From Rhodopseudomonas pentothenatexigens (GTDB lineage: Bacteria; Pseudomonadota; Alphaproteobacteria; Rhizobiales; Xanthobacteraceae): DNA of 64,000 nucleotides. The stretch spans positions 1 through 64,000 of the forward strand of contig NZ_UFQQ01000015.1 of the NCBI RefSeq assembly GCF_900218015.1. Reading direction: 5' to 3'. The position numbers were made by a program, and so were the translations under genes. How positions within the stretch are numbered: the stretch's first letter is position 1; every line of letters begins with the position of its first letter. The notes under the pieces are model-generated. The model saw nothing but the letters and a program-made list of their open reading frames with translations. It was not told the DNA's origin and made no database searches. Of this stretch, positions 49,194 through 60,600 are shown piece by piece.

Positions 49194-51088
49194 CCACCTC
49201 GAACACCAAACTCCGTACCGGATCGAAGGAAGCGCCGACCGAGCCGTTCAAGCGGGCGGTGACCTCGTGCCTGCGGGCGATCGCCAAGGCGCCGGAGCTG
49301 GAAGTGACCTTTGCGGCCGAGCGTCCCGGCCTCGCCCCCGGCAAAGCCCGGCTCCCCGAACCCGCGCGAAAAATGAGCAAGCGCGATGCGGCGATCGTGC
49401 GCGGCCATGCCGATTCGATCGCGCTGAAGCTCGCCTGTCACGATCCGAAAGTGCATCGCAAGCTGATGCCGGGCAATCCGCAGGCGCGTGGCGTGTTCGA
49501 GGCGGTCGAACAGGCGCGGGTCGAGGCGCTCGGCGCGCGGCGGATGGCCGGCGTCGCCAAGAACCTCACCGCAATGCTCGACGATCATTTCCACCGCGGC
49601 AAGTTCGACGAGATCACCGACCGCGCCGACGCGCCGCTGTCGGACGCGCTGGCGATGCTGGTGCGCGAGCGGCTGACCGGGATGGCGCCGCCCACGGCGG
49701 CCAAGAAGCTGGTCGACCTGTGGCGCCCGGTGCTGGAAGACAAGCTTGGGCCCCGGCTCGATCAGCTCGAACGTTTCGCCGACAATCAGGCCAAGTTCGG
49801 CGACGCCATCCACGACATGCTTGATGCGCTCGAACTCGGTGACGACCGCGACACCGAGACCGACGAGGAAGACAACCAGGACGACAAGCAGGAAGGCGAA
49901 AACGACCAGGGCGGCGCCGAAGGGCAGCCGGAAGGCGAATCGGCGCAGGAGATGAGCGCCGAACAGGCCGAGGCGACGACCGACGACGCCAGCGACAGCC
50001 AGATGGAAAGCGCGCAGGCGTCGACTTCGGATGCCTTCGACGACTCCGAACTCGGCGAGGACGAGACGCCGGGCGAAGCCACCCGGCCGCACAATCGTGG
50101 CGCCAACGAGCCGCGTGGGCCGGAGTATCACGCCTTCGCGCCGAAATTCGACGAGATCGTCGCCGCCGAAGACCTCTGCGATCACGACGAGCTGGAGCGG
50201 CTGCGCAGCTATCTGGACAAGCAGCTGGCGCATCTGCAGGGCATCGTCGCCCGCCTCGCCAACCGGCTGCAGCGCCGGCTGATGGCGCAGCAGAACCGCG
50301 CCTGGGACTTCGACCTCGAGGAGGGTATTCTCGACCCGGCGCGGCTGTCGCGCGTGGTGATCGACCCGTTCCATCCGCTGTCGTTCATGAGCGAGAAGGA
50401 AGCGACGTTCCGCGACACCGTGGTGACGCTGCTGCTCGACAACTCCGGTTCGATGCGCGGCCGACCGATCACCGTGGCGGCGACCTGCGCCGACATTCTG
50501 GCGCGCACGCTGGAGCGCTGCGGCGTCAAGGTCGAGATCCTCGGCTTCACGACGCGAGCCTGGAAGGGCGGGCAGTCGCGTGAGGCGTGGCTCGCCGCCG
50601 GCAAGCCGGCCAACCCGGGCCGGCTCAACGACCTGCGCCACATCATCTACAAGTCGGCAGACGCGCCGTGGCGCCGTGCGCGCAAGAATCTCGGGCTGAT
50701 GATGCGCGAGGGGTTGCTGAAGGAGAACATCGACGGCGAAGCGCTGGACTGGGCGCACAAGCGCCTGCTCGGCCGGCCCGAGCAGCGCAAGATCCTGATG
50801 ATGATCTCGGACGGCGCGCCGGTCGACGACTCGACGTTGTCGGTCAATCCCGGCAACTATCTCGAACGGCACCTGCGCCACATCATCGAGGAGATCGAGA
50901 CCCGTTCGCCGGTCGAGCTGATCGCCATCGGTATCGGCCACGACGTGACCCGCTACTATCGCCGGGCGGTGACCATCGTCGATGCCGAAGAACTCGGCGG
51001 CGCCATCACCGAAAAGCTCGCCGAGCTGTTCAGCGAAACCGCCGTACCCGCCGCCGGAACGGGGCAACGCCGCCGCCGGCTGCATTGA
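49190..51088 (+). CDS. cobT: Cobaltochelatase subunit CobT
   Basis: This 632-residue partner of CobS has an N-terminal helical region ([20 protein letters not shown]). A strongly acidic, probably disordered middle (residues about 215-300, runs such as [17 protein letters not shown]) follows. The C-terminal VWA domain carries the metal-ion site Asp-Asn-Ser-Gly-Ser from Asp-417 in [11 protein letters not shown]. It links the CobS AAA+ ring to CobN through the metal site. The start codon overlaps the second DUF29 stop, so cobT translation depends on the DUF29 genes in this arrangement. Confidence 0.96.
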   Translation: MTTSNTKLRTGSKEAPTEPFKRAVTSCLRAIAKAPELEVTFAAERPGLAPGKARLPEPARKMSKRDAAIVRGHADSIALKLACHDPKVHRKLMPGNPQARGVFEAVEQARVEALGARRMAGVAKNLTAMLDDHFHRGKFDEITDRADAPLSDALAMLVRERLTGMAPPTAAKKLVDLWRPVLEDKLGPRLDQLERFADNQAKFGDAIHDMLDALELGDDRDTETDEEDNQDDKQEGENDQGGAEGQPEGESAQEMSAEQAEATTDDASDSQMESAQASTSDAFDDSELGEDETPGEATRPHNRGANEPRGPEYHAFAPKFDEIVAAEDLCDHDELERLRSYLDKQLAHLQGIVARLANRLQRRLMAQQNRAWDFDLEEGILDPARLSRVVIDPFHPLSFMSEKEATFRDTVVTLLLDNSGSMRGRPITVAATCADILARTLERCGVKVEILGFTTRAWKGGQSREAWLAAGKPANPGRLNDLRHIIYKSADAPWRRARKNLGLMMREGLLKENIDGEALDWAHKRLLGRPEQRKILMMISDGAPVDDSTLSVNPGNYLERHLRHIIEEIETRSPVELIAIGIGHDVTRYYRRAVTIVDAEELGGAITEKLAELFSETAVPAAGTGQRRRRLH

Positions 51089-51112
51089 GCGCCGAGAGGC
51101 CGGAAGCAGCCG

Positions 51113-52261
51113 ATGAGCGCTCCGCGGGGCAAGGCTGGGGAGCGGAACGGTCGAGGGAGGCTGGCCATCGCTGATGGTTCAAGCGAGCCGCCCGGCTTCG
51201 GCGTGACGACGCGCCGGCGCCTGCTCGCAGGCGGCCTGACTCTCGGCTGTGGCGCGGCGCTCGCCTGGTGCGCGCCACCCCCGGTGCTGGCGCAGGCCAA
51301 GCCTGCCGAACCCGACGAACTGACGCCGCCCGCCCCGCGTGCGATCGAGGTTCGCGCCCGGAGCATTGATCATTTCGATCTGCGCGACCGTGCCCGCCGC
51401 CAATTCGGCGCATTGCAGTTTCGCAGCGGGCTGATCCTGACCTCGTCGTTTCGCGGCTTCGGCGGACTGTCCGGCCTGCGGCTGGATCCGCGCGGCGAAC
51501 GCTTTGTCGCAATCAGCGACAAGGCGACTTGGTTCACCGGTCGCATCGCCTATTCCGGCGCCGCCATGACCGGGCTCATCGGCGTCGAGGCCGCGCCGCT
51601 ACTGGCAGCCGACGGGGCGCCGTTCCGTGCCCGGAAATGGTACGACAGCGAGTCGCTCGCGTTCCATGGCGGCATTGCCTATGTGGGCTTCGAGCGCGTC
51701 AACCAGATCGTGAAGTTCGACTTTGGACGCGACGGCGTGCAGTCTCGCGGTCAGCCGATCGCGGTGCCCCCGGCATTGCGCAAGCTGCCGAACAACAAGG
51801 GCATTGAGACGCTCGTCGTCGTGCCGAAGCCTCACCCGCTCGGCGGAACCTTGATCGCCATCTCGGAGCGCGGCCTGGATGCTGAGCGAAACACCATCGG
51901 CTTCCTGATCGGCGGCAGAACGCCGGGCCAGTTCGCGGTCTGCCGCACCGCCAACTACGACATCGCCGATGCGGCGCTGCTGCCGGACGGCGATTTGCTG
52001 ATCCTGGAGCGCAAATTCTCCTGGATCGAAGGCGTCCACATCCGGATCCGGCGGATCGCGCTACGCGCCGTCGCGCCGGGCGCGACCGTCGACGGGCCGG
52101 CGATCTTCGAAGCCGATCTCGGCCACGAGATCGACAACATGGAAGCCCTCGACGTTCATGTCGATGCGGCGGGCGAGATCGTACTGACGATGGTATCGGA
52201 CGATAATTTCTCCATGCTGCAAAGGACACTGCTGCTGCAGTTTGCGCTCAGTCCCGACTGA
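51113..52261 (+). CDS. Exported esterase-like/phytase-like protein with Tat signal
   Basis: This protein of about 382 residues has a Tat-type signal (TTRRRLLAGGLTLGCGAALAW, cleavage near VLAQAKPA). The body matches the esterase-like-activity-of-phytase group: LILTSSFRGFGGLSGLRLDP, FVAISDKATWFTG, ESLAFHGGIAYVGFERVNQI, KGIETLVVVPKPHPLGGT, LLPDGDLLILERKF and DNMEALDVHVDAAGEIVLTM. This suggests a beta-propeller. No substrate can be assigned. ATG 51113 puts the twin-Arg motif at about 34-35; a later start such as GTG 51201 (VTTRRRLL) is also possible. It is convergent with the histidine kinase gene. Confidence 0.8.
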   Translation: MSAPRGKAGERNGRGRLAIADGSSEPPGFGVTTRRRLLAGGLTLGCGAALAWCAPPPVLAQAKPAEPDELTPPAPRAIEVRARSIDHFDLRDRARRQFGALQFRSGLILTSSFRGFGGLSGLRLDPRGERFVAISDKATWFTGRIAYSGAAMTGLIGVEAAPLLAADGAPFRARKWYDSESLAFHGGIAYVGFERVNQIVKFDFGRDGVQSRGQPIAVPPALRKLPNNKGIETLVVVPKPHPLGGTLIAISERGLDAERNTIGFLIGGRTPGQFAVCRTANYDIADAALLPDGDLLILERKFSWIEGVHIRIRRIALRAVAPGATVDGPAIFEADLGHEIDNMEALDVHVDAAGEIVLTMVSDDNFSMLQRTLLLQFALSPD

Positions 52262-52307
52262 GCAGCGACGTGAAGATGCATCGTCGGAACGAGGACCGAC
52301 GAGTCGA

Positions 52308-55300
52308 TCAGAGCGGCCGTGCAGAGGCCGTTTTGACGGCCTTGGCCGATTCCTCGGCGGCCGGCGACGGCCGCGGTGTCTCGACCTCGTGGCTCGCCAG
52401 CGCGCGGCGAATCATTCTCGCCAGATCGCTGCGCCGATACGGCTTCGACAGCAGCAGAACGTCCGAATCGATCCGATCGTTGTGGATCAGTGCGTTCTCG
52501 GAATAGCCGCTGGTGTAGAGCACTTTCAGACCGGGACGCAGCTTGGCCATCTCGGCGGCGAGCTGAACGCCGTTCATCGGACCCGGCATCACGACGTCGG
52601 TGAACAGCAGATCGAACGAGGTATCGCTTTGGCCGATCGACAGCGCCGCGGCCGCATTGCCGACCGACAGGGTCGTGTAGCCGAGGCTCTTGAGCTGGGC
52701 GTTGACGTAGCTGCGGACCATGGCGTCGTCCTCGACCACCAGAATGGTCTCGGTGCCGCCCACCGCGCTCTGCTCGGTCGCCGGCTCCGTCTCGACTTCC
52801 GATTCGACGCGTGCCCGCGGCAGGTACAGCCGGAACGTCGTGCCTTGGCCCTCCTCGCTGTCGAGGGTGATGTGCCCGCCGGACTGCTTGATGAAGCCAT
52901 ACACCATGCTGAGGCCGAGACCGGTTCCTTTGCCAACCTCCTTGGTGGTGAAGAAGGGATCGAAGACTTTGCTGCGGATCGCCTCGGGAATGCCGCAACC
53001 GGTATCGGTGATTGCGATCATCACATAGTCACCCGGGGCGAGGTCGCCGAAGCGCTTGCCCAGGTCCGGATCGACCACGGCATTGCTGGTCTCGATCGTG
53101 AGCTTGCCGCCTTTCGGCATCGCGTCGCGAGCGTTGACGGCCAAGTTGACGAGTGCCGACTCGAGCTGGCCGCGATCGACGTAGATCGGCCAGGCGTCCT
53201 TCGCCAGCACCGTCGCCACTTCGATCGGTTCGCCAAGGGTCGGACGCAACAGGCTCTGTAGTCCGGCGAGCAGCCCATTGACCTCGGTTTCGTCGGGCCG
53301 CAGCGGCTGCTTGCGGGCGAAGGCGAGCAGCAGCCGGGTGAGCTCGGAGCCGCGATCGGCGGCCTCGCTGATCAGCTTGGCGATCGCCGCCAGATGCGGC
53401 TGGTCGGCGACGCCGTCGCTGATGATGTCGATGGTGCCGGTGATCACCGTCAGCATGTTGTTGAAGTCGTGAGCGATGCCGCCGGTCAACTGGCCGATCG
53501 ATTCCATCTTCTGAGACTGCCGAAGCTGTTCTTCGAACGCGATCTTCTCGGTCAGGTCGCGCATGAAAGCGTTGACCACGAACCGTCCCTCGACCGGCAG
53601 CGCGGCCATCGATACTTCCAGAGAGATCAGTGAGCCGTCGCGGCGCTGCGCCTCGACCTCGATCCGATGGCCATGGATGACCCCCATATCGTGCTCGATC
53701 GCCTCGATGAATCGCCGATATCCGGTCTTGGCTTCGCTGACCCGGTCCGGTGCCAGCACCAACTCGCCGAGCTCCTGCCCCAGCGCCTCCTGGCGGCTCC
53801 AGCCGAGCAGCGCCTCGGCATGCGGGCTCCAGTCCGTGATCCGCCCTTCGGCGTCGAGCTGCACGAATGCGTCGAGCGCGGTATCGATGATCGCCCTCGC
53901 CATCTGTTCGCTCCTGCGCAACGCGTCCTCGGCCGTCTTCGTCTTGGTGATGTCGTGATACACCATCACCGCGCCTTGAATTTCGCCGGTCTCGCTACGC
54001 AGCGGCCGGCCATTGGCGATCAGATATGAGCGCCGGCCCGAGCCGATCGGCTGCACGGCGAACTCGAAGTTGACGATGGTCTCACCGCGATAGGCGCGCA
54101 GCAGCGGCGACTGGTCCTGCGACATCGGATTGCCGTCGGCATCGAACCGATCGAACGACCGGGTGGTATTCAGTACGCCGACGCCGGACAGGCGTCCGAA
54201 GAGCTCGCGCGCGGCCGGATTGGTCAGGATCACCATCCCGCGCGCGTCCGCGACCAGGACCGGGTCGACCATATTGTCGATGGTGTTCTGGAGCACGTCG
54301 GCGATCCGGCTACGCTCTTCGACTTCGCTGGCGAGCGCCTCCGCCTTGCGCTGGGATTCCGACGCCATCCGCGTGAACGCCGCAGCCAACACGCCGATCT
54401 CGCGGCCACCGCCCGATTTCACCTCGACGGGCACGCCGCTACTGGCGAAGGTTTCGATCGAATTGGTGATCCGAACCAGCGGCCGGGTGAGCGACCGGGC
54501 CAGCGGAATCGCCATCAGCATCGCGACCAGAACCGCCACCAAGCCGCCGACGATGGTGGAATTGCGGACCGCGGTCTTCACCGAGGTCAGCGATGAATAT
54601 GGCCTGACCTCGACCACCGCGAGGCGGGGCCCCTGCGGGAGCTGGATCCAATCCCAGCCGACGCCGAAGCGCTCGCCGTTGCGATCCTTCACCAACGCCG
54701 GCTCGACATGGTCAGAGTACCTCGCGATCAGCAGATCGGCGATGCCGGGAAAGTCGTCCTGGATCCGGTTGCGCTTGCCGAGATCGAAGCCGAATTCCCG
54801 CGACCGGTCCGGGTGAAGCAAGTAATCGCCTTCGCTGTTGACCACATAGATGATGCTGCTGCCGTCACTGCTGTCGCGGACTCGGTTCAGCAAAGCTCGC
54901 AGATCGGTGTTGATCACCAGGACGCCGAGCCGGGTGCCGTCGGCGGCGTCGATCGGCGCCATGGTGCGCACGGTCGGCACATGGGGCGTTTCCAGGCCGG
55001 TCGCGGTCTTGTTGAGTTCGACCCTGGACATCACCACCTGATTCGGCGGCAGGGCCATTCCCTCCTTGAAGTAGGCGCGATCGCCACGTCGCGTCAGTTC
55101 CTCCGCGGGCACTGCGCGGATGCTGCCATTGGGACCGAGCCGATCGACCCGCACCAGTTCGCGGCCGCCGTCGTCCGGACCGATGACGCGCAGGATGGCG
55201 CAATTCGGCTTGGCCACCATTTCGGCGATGAAGCGGTCCTCGATCCGCTTGCGCCAGTTGGGCAGTTCCTGACCGGTGGTCCGCAGGCTGTCGCGCCGCG

Positions 55301-55535
55301 CCGTCAACAGATCGCGCATCGCAGACGAATACTGCGCGCCGACGGCGTCGGCATGGGTGCTCCTGAGCGAGCTCTCGATCAGCAGCGCGTTGAGCTGGGC
55401 GTGGGTGTGCAGCCGTATCAGGGCGCGCGGCACGACAAGGTCGACGACGTTCTGGTAGTTGAGAAATCCGAGGACCGCGGTGGTCACCAGAACCAGCGCT
55501 ACCATGGCGAGGGTCAGCCGGGTCGAGAGTTTCAT
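52308..55535 (-). CDS. Hybrid sensor histidine kinase (Cache-like, HAMP, two PAS, HisKA, HATPase, receiver)
   Basis: This protein of about 1075 residues has an N-terminal helix (LTLAMVALVLVTTAVLGFL), a large periplasmic sensor of dCache type (about 40-345) and a second helix (TIVGGLVAVLVAMLMAIPLA). HAMP and two PAS domains follow (second: IIDTALDAFVQLDAEGRITDW). The kinase core has phospho-acceptor His in GGIAHDFNNMLTVI, N-box LVNLAVNARDAMPKGG, G1 DTGCGIPE and G2 GKGTGLGLSMVYGF. The C-terminal receiver has VVEDDAMVRSY and the phosphorylated Asp in LLFTDVVMPGPMNG. No separate response regulator or HPt gene is adjacent. ATG 55535 gives the membrane start. Confidence 0.92.
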   Translation of the reverse strand: MKLSTRLTLAMVALVLVTTAVLGFLNYQNVVDLVVPRALIRLHTHAQLNALLIESSLRSTHADAVGAQYSSAMRDLLTARRDSLRTTGQELPNWRKRIEDRFIAEMVAKPNCAILRVIGPDDGGRELVRVDRLGPNGSIRAVPAEELTRRGDRAYFKEGMALPPNQVVMSRVELNKTATGLETPHVPTVRTMAPIDAADGTRLGVLVINTDLRALLNRVRDSSDGSSIIYVVNSEGDYLLHPDRSREFGFDLGKRNRIQDDFPGIADLLIARYSDHVEPALVKDRNGERFGVGWDWIQLPQGPRLAVVEVRPYSSLTSVKTAVRNSTIVGGLVAVLVAMLMAIPLARSLTRPLVRITNSIETFASSGVPVEVKSGGGREIGVLAAAFTRMASESQRKAEALASEVEERSRIADVLQNTIDNMVDPVLVADARGMVILTNPAARELFGRLSGVGVLNTTRSFDRFDADGNPMSQDQSPLLRAYRGETIVNFEFAVQPIGSGRRSYLIANGRPLRSETGEIQGAVMVYHDITKTKTAEDALRRSEQMARAIIDTALDAFVQLDAEGRITDWSPHAEALLGWSRQEALGQELGELVLAPDRVSEAKTGYRRFIEAIEHDMGVIHGHRIEVEAQRRDGSLISLEVSMAALPVEGRFVVNAFMRDLTEKIAFEEQLRQSQKMESIGQLTGGIAHDFNNMLTVITGTIDIISDGVADQPHLAAIAKLISEAADRGSELTRLLLAFARKQPLRPDETEVNGLLAGLQSLLRPTLGEPIEVATVLAKDAWPIYVDRGQLESALVNLAVNARDAMPKGGKLTIETSNAVVDPDLGKRFGDLAPGDYVMIAITDTGCGIPEAIRSKVFDPFFTTKEVGKGTGLGLSMVYGFIKQSGGHITLDSEEGQGTTFRLYLPRARVESEVETEPATEQSAVGGTETILVVEDDAMVRSYVNAQLKSLGYTTLSVGNAAAALSIGQSDTSFDLLFTDVVMPGPMNGVQLAAEMAKLRPGLKVLYTSGYSENALIHNDRIDSDVLLLSKPYRRSDLARMIRRALASHEVETPRPSPAAEESAKAVKTASARPL

Positions 55536-55787
55536 CAAGGCCCCTGCAATGGCGGCCGCCCGGGCGCGCGATGACGCACCCGCGGCGTATGCTGCGGTCC
55601 ACGATCTGGCGCCGATCCGACCGACCACGACAAGTTGTGCGGTCGGCCGACCGCCCCGTCACCTCGGAAAAGTACTTGATTCGGAAGAAGGTATATCCCT
55701 GGTAGTGATACCGGGATTTCGCACGCCCGATCGGCGATCATGCCGGCCGACTCTGCGCCGGCCTCACCCGGTGGCGCGCACGACAAA

Positions 55788-55814
55788 ACGGCCGGGTCGA
55801 GACGACCCGGCCGT
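55788..55814 (-). terminator. Intrinsic terminator of rpmB
   Basis: The perfect 12-base stem ACGGCCGGGTCG / CGACCCGGCCGT with a three-base loop runs into a T-run on the minus strand (TTTTG). It lies 35 bases after the rpmB stop. Confidence 0.85.
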
Positions 55815-55848
55815 CGAACTGTGCAAACTTAGCGGAGCTCGGCTGCGA

Positions 55849-56154
55849 TCAGCTCGCCGCAGCAACCGGAGCGCCGGCGGCCTTCTTGGCGATCGCGCGC
55901 TTCAACTCCACCGCCTTCGGCGACAGCTCGGCGTCGGAAGCCTTGAGCAGATAGGCGTCGAGGCCACCGCGATGGTCGACGCTCTTCAGCGCGTTGGTCG
56001 AGACCCGCAGCCGCACCGCGCGACCGAGCGCATCCGACAGGAAGGTGACGTTGACCAGATTGGGCAGGAAACGCCGCTTGGTCTTGATGTTCGAATGGCT
56101 GACCTTGTGGCCGACCTGGGCACCCTTGGCGGTCAGTTCGCAGCGCCGGGACAT
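55849..56154 (-). CDS. rpmB: 50S ribosomal protein L28
   Basis: This 101-residue protein starts [20 protein letters not shown] and has the L28 pattern [34 protein letters not shown]. It lacks the extra zinc Cys pairs of some bacteria. The C-terminal tail ([12 protein letters not shown]) is extended, as is usual in Alphaproteobacteria. It is transcribed alone, with its own terminator, and divergent from the DUF3108 gene. Confidence 0.97.
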   Translation of the reverse strand: MSRRCELTAKGAQVGHKVSHSNIKTKRRFLPNLVNVTFLSDALGRAVRLRVSTNALKSVDHRGGLDAYLLKASDAELSPKAVELKRAIAKKAAGAPVAAAS

Positions 56155-56462
56155 GGCGAAAATCCTCTGTCATCCCCCGCCGACCCACCGGCAGGCACGG
56201 GGTTTCATCATCCGTCCATTTTCAGGAACCGCGGACGTATAAAAGGGCTGGGCCGCAGCGTCAAGCGACCGCCGCGCCGGAACCCGAAAATGCGCGAATC
56301 GACAGCTTTGCCGCAACGAAATGCGGCGTCGCCTGGAGGCCGCGTCGCGCCGGGCGGCGGACATCATATAAACGACGTAATCCGTCACGAAACGAAACGA
56401 TCGGCCAGGTGCGTGAGTTTGACCATTGGACGGCGTCGCCGACGTCTGGCAGGACATCTTTC

Positions 56463-57329
56463 GTGAGCACCAGTATCCGCCGCCTTTTTCCCGCGATCCG
56501 CCGTGCAGAGACTTTTGCCTGGCCGCTGACCTTCGTCGCCCTTGTGGCGGCCGCCGAACCGGCGGCAGCGCAGGCCACTCTCGACGCCCGCTACGAGGCG
56601 TCGCTGGCCGGTATCGAGGTCGGCAAGGGAGCCTGGGTGATTCAGGTCGACGACAATTGGTACTCGGCATCAGCGAGCGGCGCGACATCCGGCGTGATGC
56701 AGGCATTTTCCAGCGGACACGGCCGCGGCGAGTCGCAGGGCCGGGTCGTCAACGGCCAGCTGGTGCCGAGCAGCTACACGGCGAGCATCACCGGCGGCAA
56801 GAAGACCGAGACCATCCGGATCACGCTCGCCAACGGCAACGTCAAGGATTCCAGCATCGAGCCGGAGCCCCCGCCGGACGACGACCGCATCCCGGTGACC
56901 GACGCGCATCGCCGCGGCGTGATCGATCCGATGACCGCATCGTTCCTGCGTGTGCCGGGGACCGGTGATCTTCTCAGCCCGGAGTCCTGCCGGATTTCGA
57001 CACCGATCTTCGACGGTCGGATGCGCTACGACCTCCGTCTCGAGTACAAGCGCACCGAGACGATCAAGGCCGAAAAAGGCTATCGCGGACCGGCGCTGGT
57101 CTGCGCGGTGTATTTCAACCCGGTGTCCGGCTACATTCCGGATCGCGCTGCGATCAAATACCTGATCAAGCAGCGCGACATGGAAGTCTGGCTGGCGCCT
57201 ATCGCCGGCACCCGTGTCCTGGCGCCCTACAAGCTGAAGATCCCGACGCCGCTCGGCAATGCGGTGCTGGAAGCAACCCAGTTCGTTACCGAGGCGACAC
57301 CACCGAAATCGGCCTCCCGGGGCCAATAG
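56463..57329 (+). CDS. DUF3108 family exported protein
   Basis: This protein of about 288 residues has a signal peptide (IRRAETFAWPLTFVALVAAA, cleavage near AAAQ-AT). The mature part starts LDARYEASLAGIEVGKGAWV, the pattern typical of DUF3108 periplasmic proteins. It shows YTASITGGKKTETIRITLANG and VCAVYFNPVSGYIPDR. Its role is unknown; beta-rich periplasmic folds are common in the family. GTG 56463 with AGGA eight bases upstream is used. The rpmB gene is divergent. Confidence 0.85.
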   Translation: MSTSIRRLFPAIRRAETFAWPLTFVALVAAAEPAAAQATLDARYEASLAGIEVGKGAWVIQVDDNWYSASASGATSGVMQAFSSGHGRGESQGRVVNGQLVPSSYTASITGGKKTETIRITLANGNVKDSSIEPEPPPDDDRIPVTDAHRRGVIDPMTASFLRVPGTGDLLSPESCRISTPIFDGRMRYDLRLEYKRTETIKAEKGYRGPALVCAVYFNPVSGYIPDRAAIKYLIKQRDMEVWLAPIAGTRVLAPYKLKIPTPLGNAVLEATQFVTEATPPKSASRGQ

Positions 57330-57621
57330 CGCGTCGCTGCCCGCCCGCTAATTGAATCATGTTGACTCCGGCCGGAATCGCGGAACGCATGAGCCGCGAC
57401 AGAGCAACCCTGCCCGAGAGGATTTCGGCCTGACTTTTCACCTGATCTTGAGAGCAGAACGACCACCGGCACGACATATTGCGTCCAAAGCGCGAACTGT
57501 CGGACGAGTCAGCGATTCGGCCGCGTTTCGTTCCGGACTCGTTCCAGCCTTTAATCGGCGGCTGCTGCGGCGTCGCAATCTGACACAAACCTGACCGCAG
57601 CAACGCAGAAATCCAGTTGAA

Positions 57622-60600
57622 ATGCCGAATCTGTACTCTGAGTCGTTTACGAATGGCCGCGCACCCGGCGCCGGCGTCACGGCGGTGCTCGGGCCGACCA
57701 ACACCGGCAAGACCCATCTGGCGATCGAGCGGATGGTGGCGCATCCGTCCGGGCTGATCGGGCTGCCCCTTCGGCTGCTTGCGCGCGAGGTCTACAACAA
57801 GATCGTCGACAAGGTCGGGCCCCAGGCGGTGGCGCTGGTGACCGGCGAGGAAAAGATCAAGCCTGCAAAGCCGCGCTATTGGGTGTCGACCGTCGAGGCG
57901 ATGCCGCGCGACCTCGACGTGTCGTTTCTGGCTGTCGATGAAATCCAGATCGCCGCCGATCTCGAGCGCGGCCACGTCTTCACCGACCGCATCCTGCGCC
58001 GACGCGGTCGCGATGAGACGCTGCTGCTCGGCGCCGCGACGATGCGGCCGATGATCGAGCGGCTGCTGCCCGGAGCCAGCATCGTCACGCGGCCACGGCT
58101 GTCACAGCTCGAATATGCCGGCGACCGCAAGCTGACCCGGCAACCGCGCCGGACCGCGATCGTGGCGTTCTCGGCCGACGAGGTCTATGCGATCGCCGAA
58201 CTGATCAAGCGCCAGCATGGCGGCGCCGCGGTGGTGTTGGGCTCGCTCAGCCCGCGGACCCGCAACGCCCAGGTGGCGATGTTTCAGTCCGGCGACGTCG
58301 ATTACCTGGTTGCGACCGATGCGGTCGGGATGGGACTCAATCTCGACGTCGACCACGTCGCCTTCGCCTCCGACCGCAAGTTCGACGGCTATCAGTTTCG
58401 CCGCCTCACCCCTTCGGAATTCGCGCAGATCGCCGGGCGCGCCGGGCGCGCCACCCGGGACGGCACCTTCGGCACCACTGGGCGCTGCGCGCCGTTCGAG
58501 CCCGAACTGGTCAACGCCTTGCAAAACCACAGCTTCGAGCCGGTGAAGATGCTGCAATGGCGCAACGCCGAGCTGGATTTCGCCTCGCTCGGGGCGCTGC
58601 AGGTGTCGCTGGCCGAGGCGCCGCGACACGAGGCTCTGACCCGCGCACCGGTCGCTGAGGATCTCCGCGTGCTCGACCACGTTGCCCGCGACGGCGAGGT
58701 GCGCGGAATCGCGCAGGGCAAAGGCGCGGTCGAGCGGCTATGGGAAGTCTGTCAGGTCCCCGACTACCGTAAGATCGCACCGGCGGCTCACGCCGAACTG
58801 GTGATCACGCTGTACCGGTTTCTGATGCAAAAGGGGCGGATTCCAGATAGCTGGTTCGCCGCCCAGGTCGATCAGGCGGATCGCACCGACGGCGGTATCG
58901 ACACCCTGTCTGCGCGAATTGCACAAATCCGCACCTGGACCTTCGTGGCCAACCGCCCCGACTGGCTCACCGACCCCGAGCATTGGCAAGAGTTATCGCG
59001 CGACGTCGAAAATAAATTGTCAGATGCGTTGCACGAACGGCTCACGGAACGTTTCGTCGATCGCCGGACCAGTGTATTGATGCGCCGCCTGCGGGAAAAC
59101 ACGATGTTGAATACGGAAATTGGCAAGACTGGTGAGGTGATCGTCGAGGGCCACGTGATTGGCCGGCTCGACGGCTTCACCTTTGCGCCCGACGCGGCCG
59201 AGGCCGGCTCGGATGCGAAGGCGTTGCAGGCGACGGCGCAGAAGGCGCTGGCCGGCGAAATCGACGCGCGCGCCGAGAAGCTGTCGAACGCGCCGGACGA
59301 TCAGTTCATCCTCACCTCCGACGGGACCATTCGCTGGACCGGCGATGCGGTGGCGCGGCTGGTCGGCTCCGACGACGTGCTGCGACCGCGACTGCGGATC
59401 ATTGCGGACGACCGGCTCGCCGGGGCGCCGCGCGAGGCGGTGCAGACCCGCCTCGATCTGTGGCTCAAGACTCACGTCGAGAAAATTCTCGGCCCGCTGT
59501 TCGAACTCGCCAAGGCCGAGGACGTCAGCGGCATCGCCCGCGGCATCGCTTTCCAGCTCATCGAATCCCTCGGTGTGATCGAGCGCGCAAAGATCGCCGC
59601 CGAAATGAAGGATCTGGACCAGCCGTCACGCGCGACCCTGCGCAAATACGGCGTGCGGTTCGGCGCCTACCACATCTATTTCCCGTCGCTGCTGAAGCCG
59701 GCGGCCCGCGCGCTGGCCTCGCTGCTGTGGGCGCAGAAGCAGGACAATGTCGATCTGGCCGCGCTCTCCAGCGCGCAGCATCTGGCCGGCAGCGGCCGTA
59801 CCTCGTTTCCGGCCGACAAGGCGCTGGATCGTGACGCCTATCGCACGCTCGGCTACCGGCTGTGCGGCGAACGGGCCGTGCGGGTCGACATTCTCGAGCG
59901 TCTCGCCGACCTGATCCGCCCCGCTTTGGCGTGGCGCGAAGGCGCCCCCGGCGAGAAGCCGGCCGGCGCGTTCGACGGCCGCAGCTTCGTGGTGACCCAG
60001 GCGATGACCTCGCTGACCGGCTCTGCCGGTGAGGACTTTGCGTCGATCCTGCGGGCGCTGGGCTATCGGATGGAAAAGCGTCCGCCGCTGGCCGCTGCCC
60101 CCAAGGCTCCGATGCCGGCCGCTTCCGAACCCGCGCAAACCGCCGCCGCGACCGAAATGTCCGCCGAGGATCAGGCGATCCTGGCCGGCGCGATCGCGTT
60201 CGAGCCGGGGCCCGCTGCCGAGGCCGACGAGATCGCCGAACCAGCTCCGGTCGTCGACGAATCTCCGTCTGTCGAGGTGCCCGTGGCTGCGGTATCCGAG
60301 TCGGCCGGCGACAGTTCGACGGCGGAGACGCCCGAGCAGCAACCCGCCGCAGACGCGGATGCCGTGCGCGAAGTCGCGGCGACTGAAGCCCCGGCGACTG
60401 AAGCCCCGGTGACGGAAGCGGCCGATGCCACGGTCGCCGAGGCCGTCTCCGAAACTCCAGGCGCAGAAGCGGAGCCGGCCGCGAAGGCTGAACCGGCACT
60501 GATCGAAGTCTGGCGTCCGGGCGGGCGCTCCGACGAGCATCGGCCGCGTCACGATCGTAACCGGCATCGCAATCGCCCGCAGCACAGCGCTCCCGCCGGC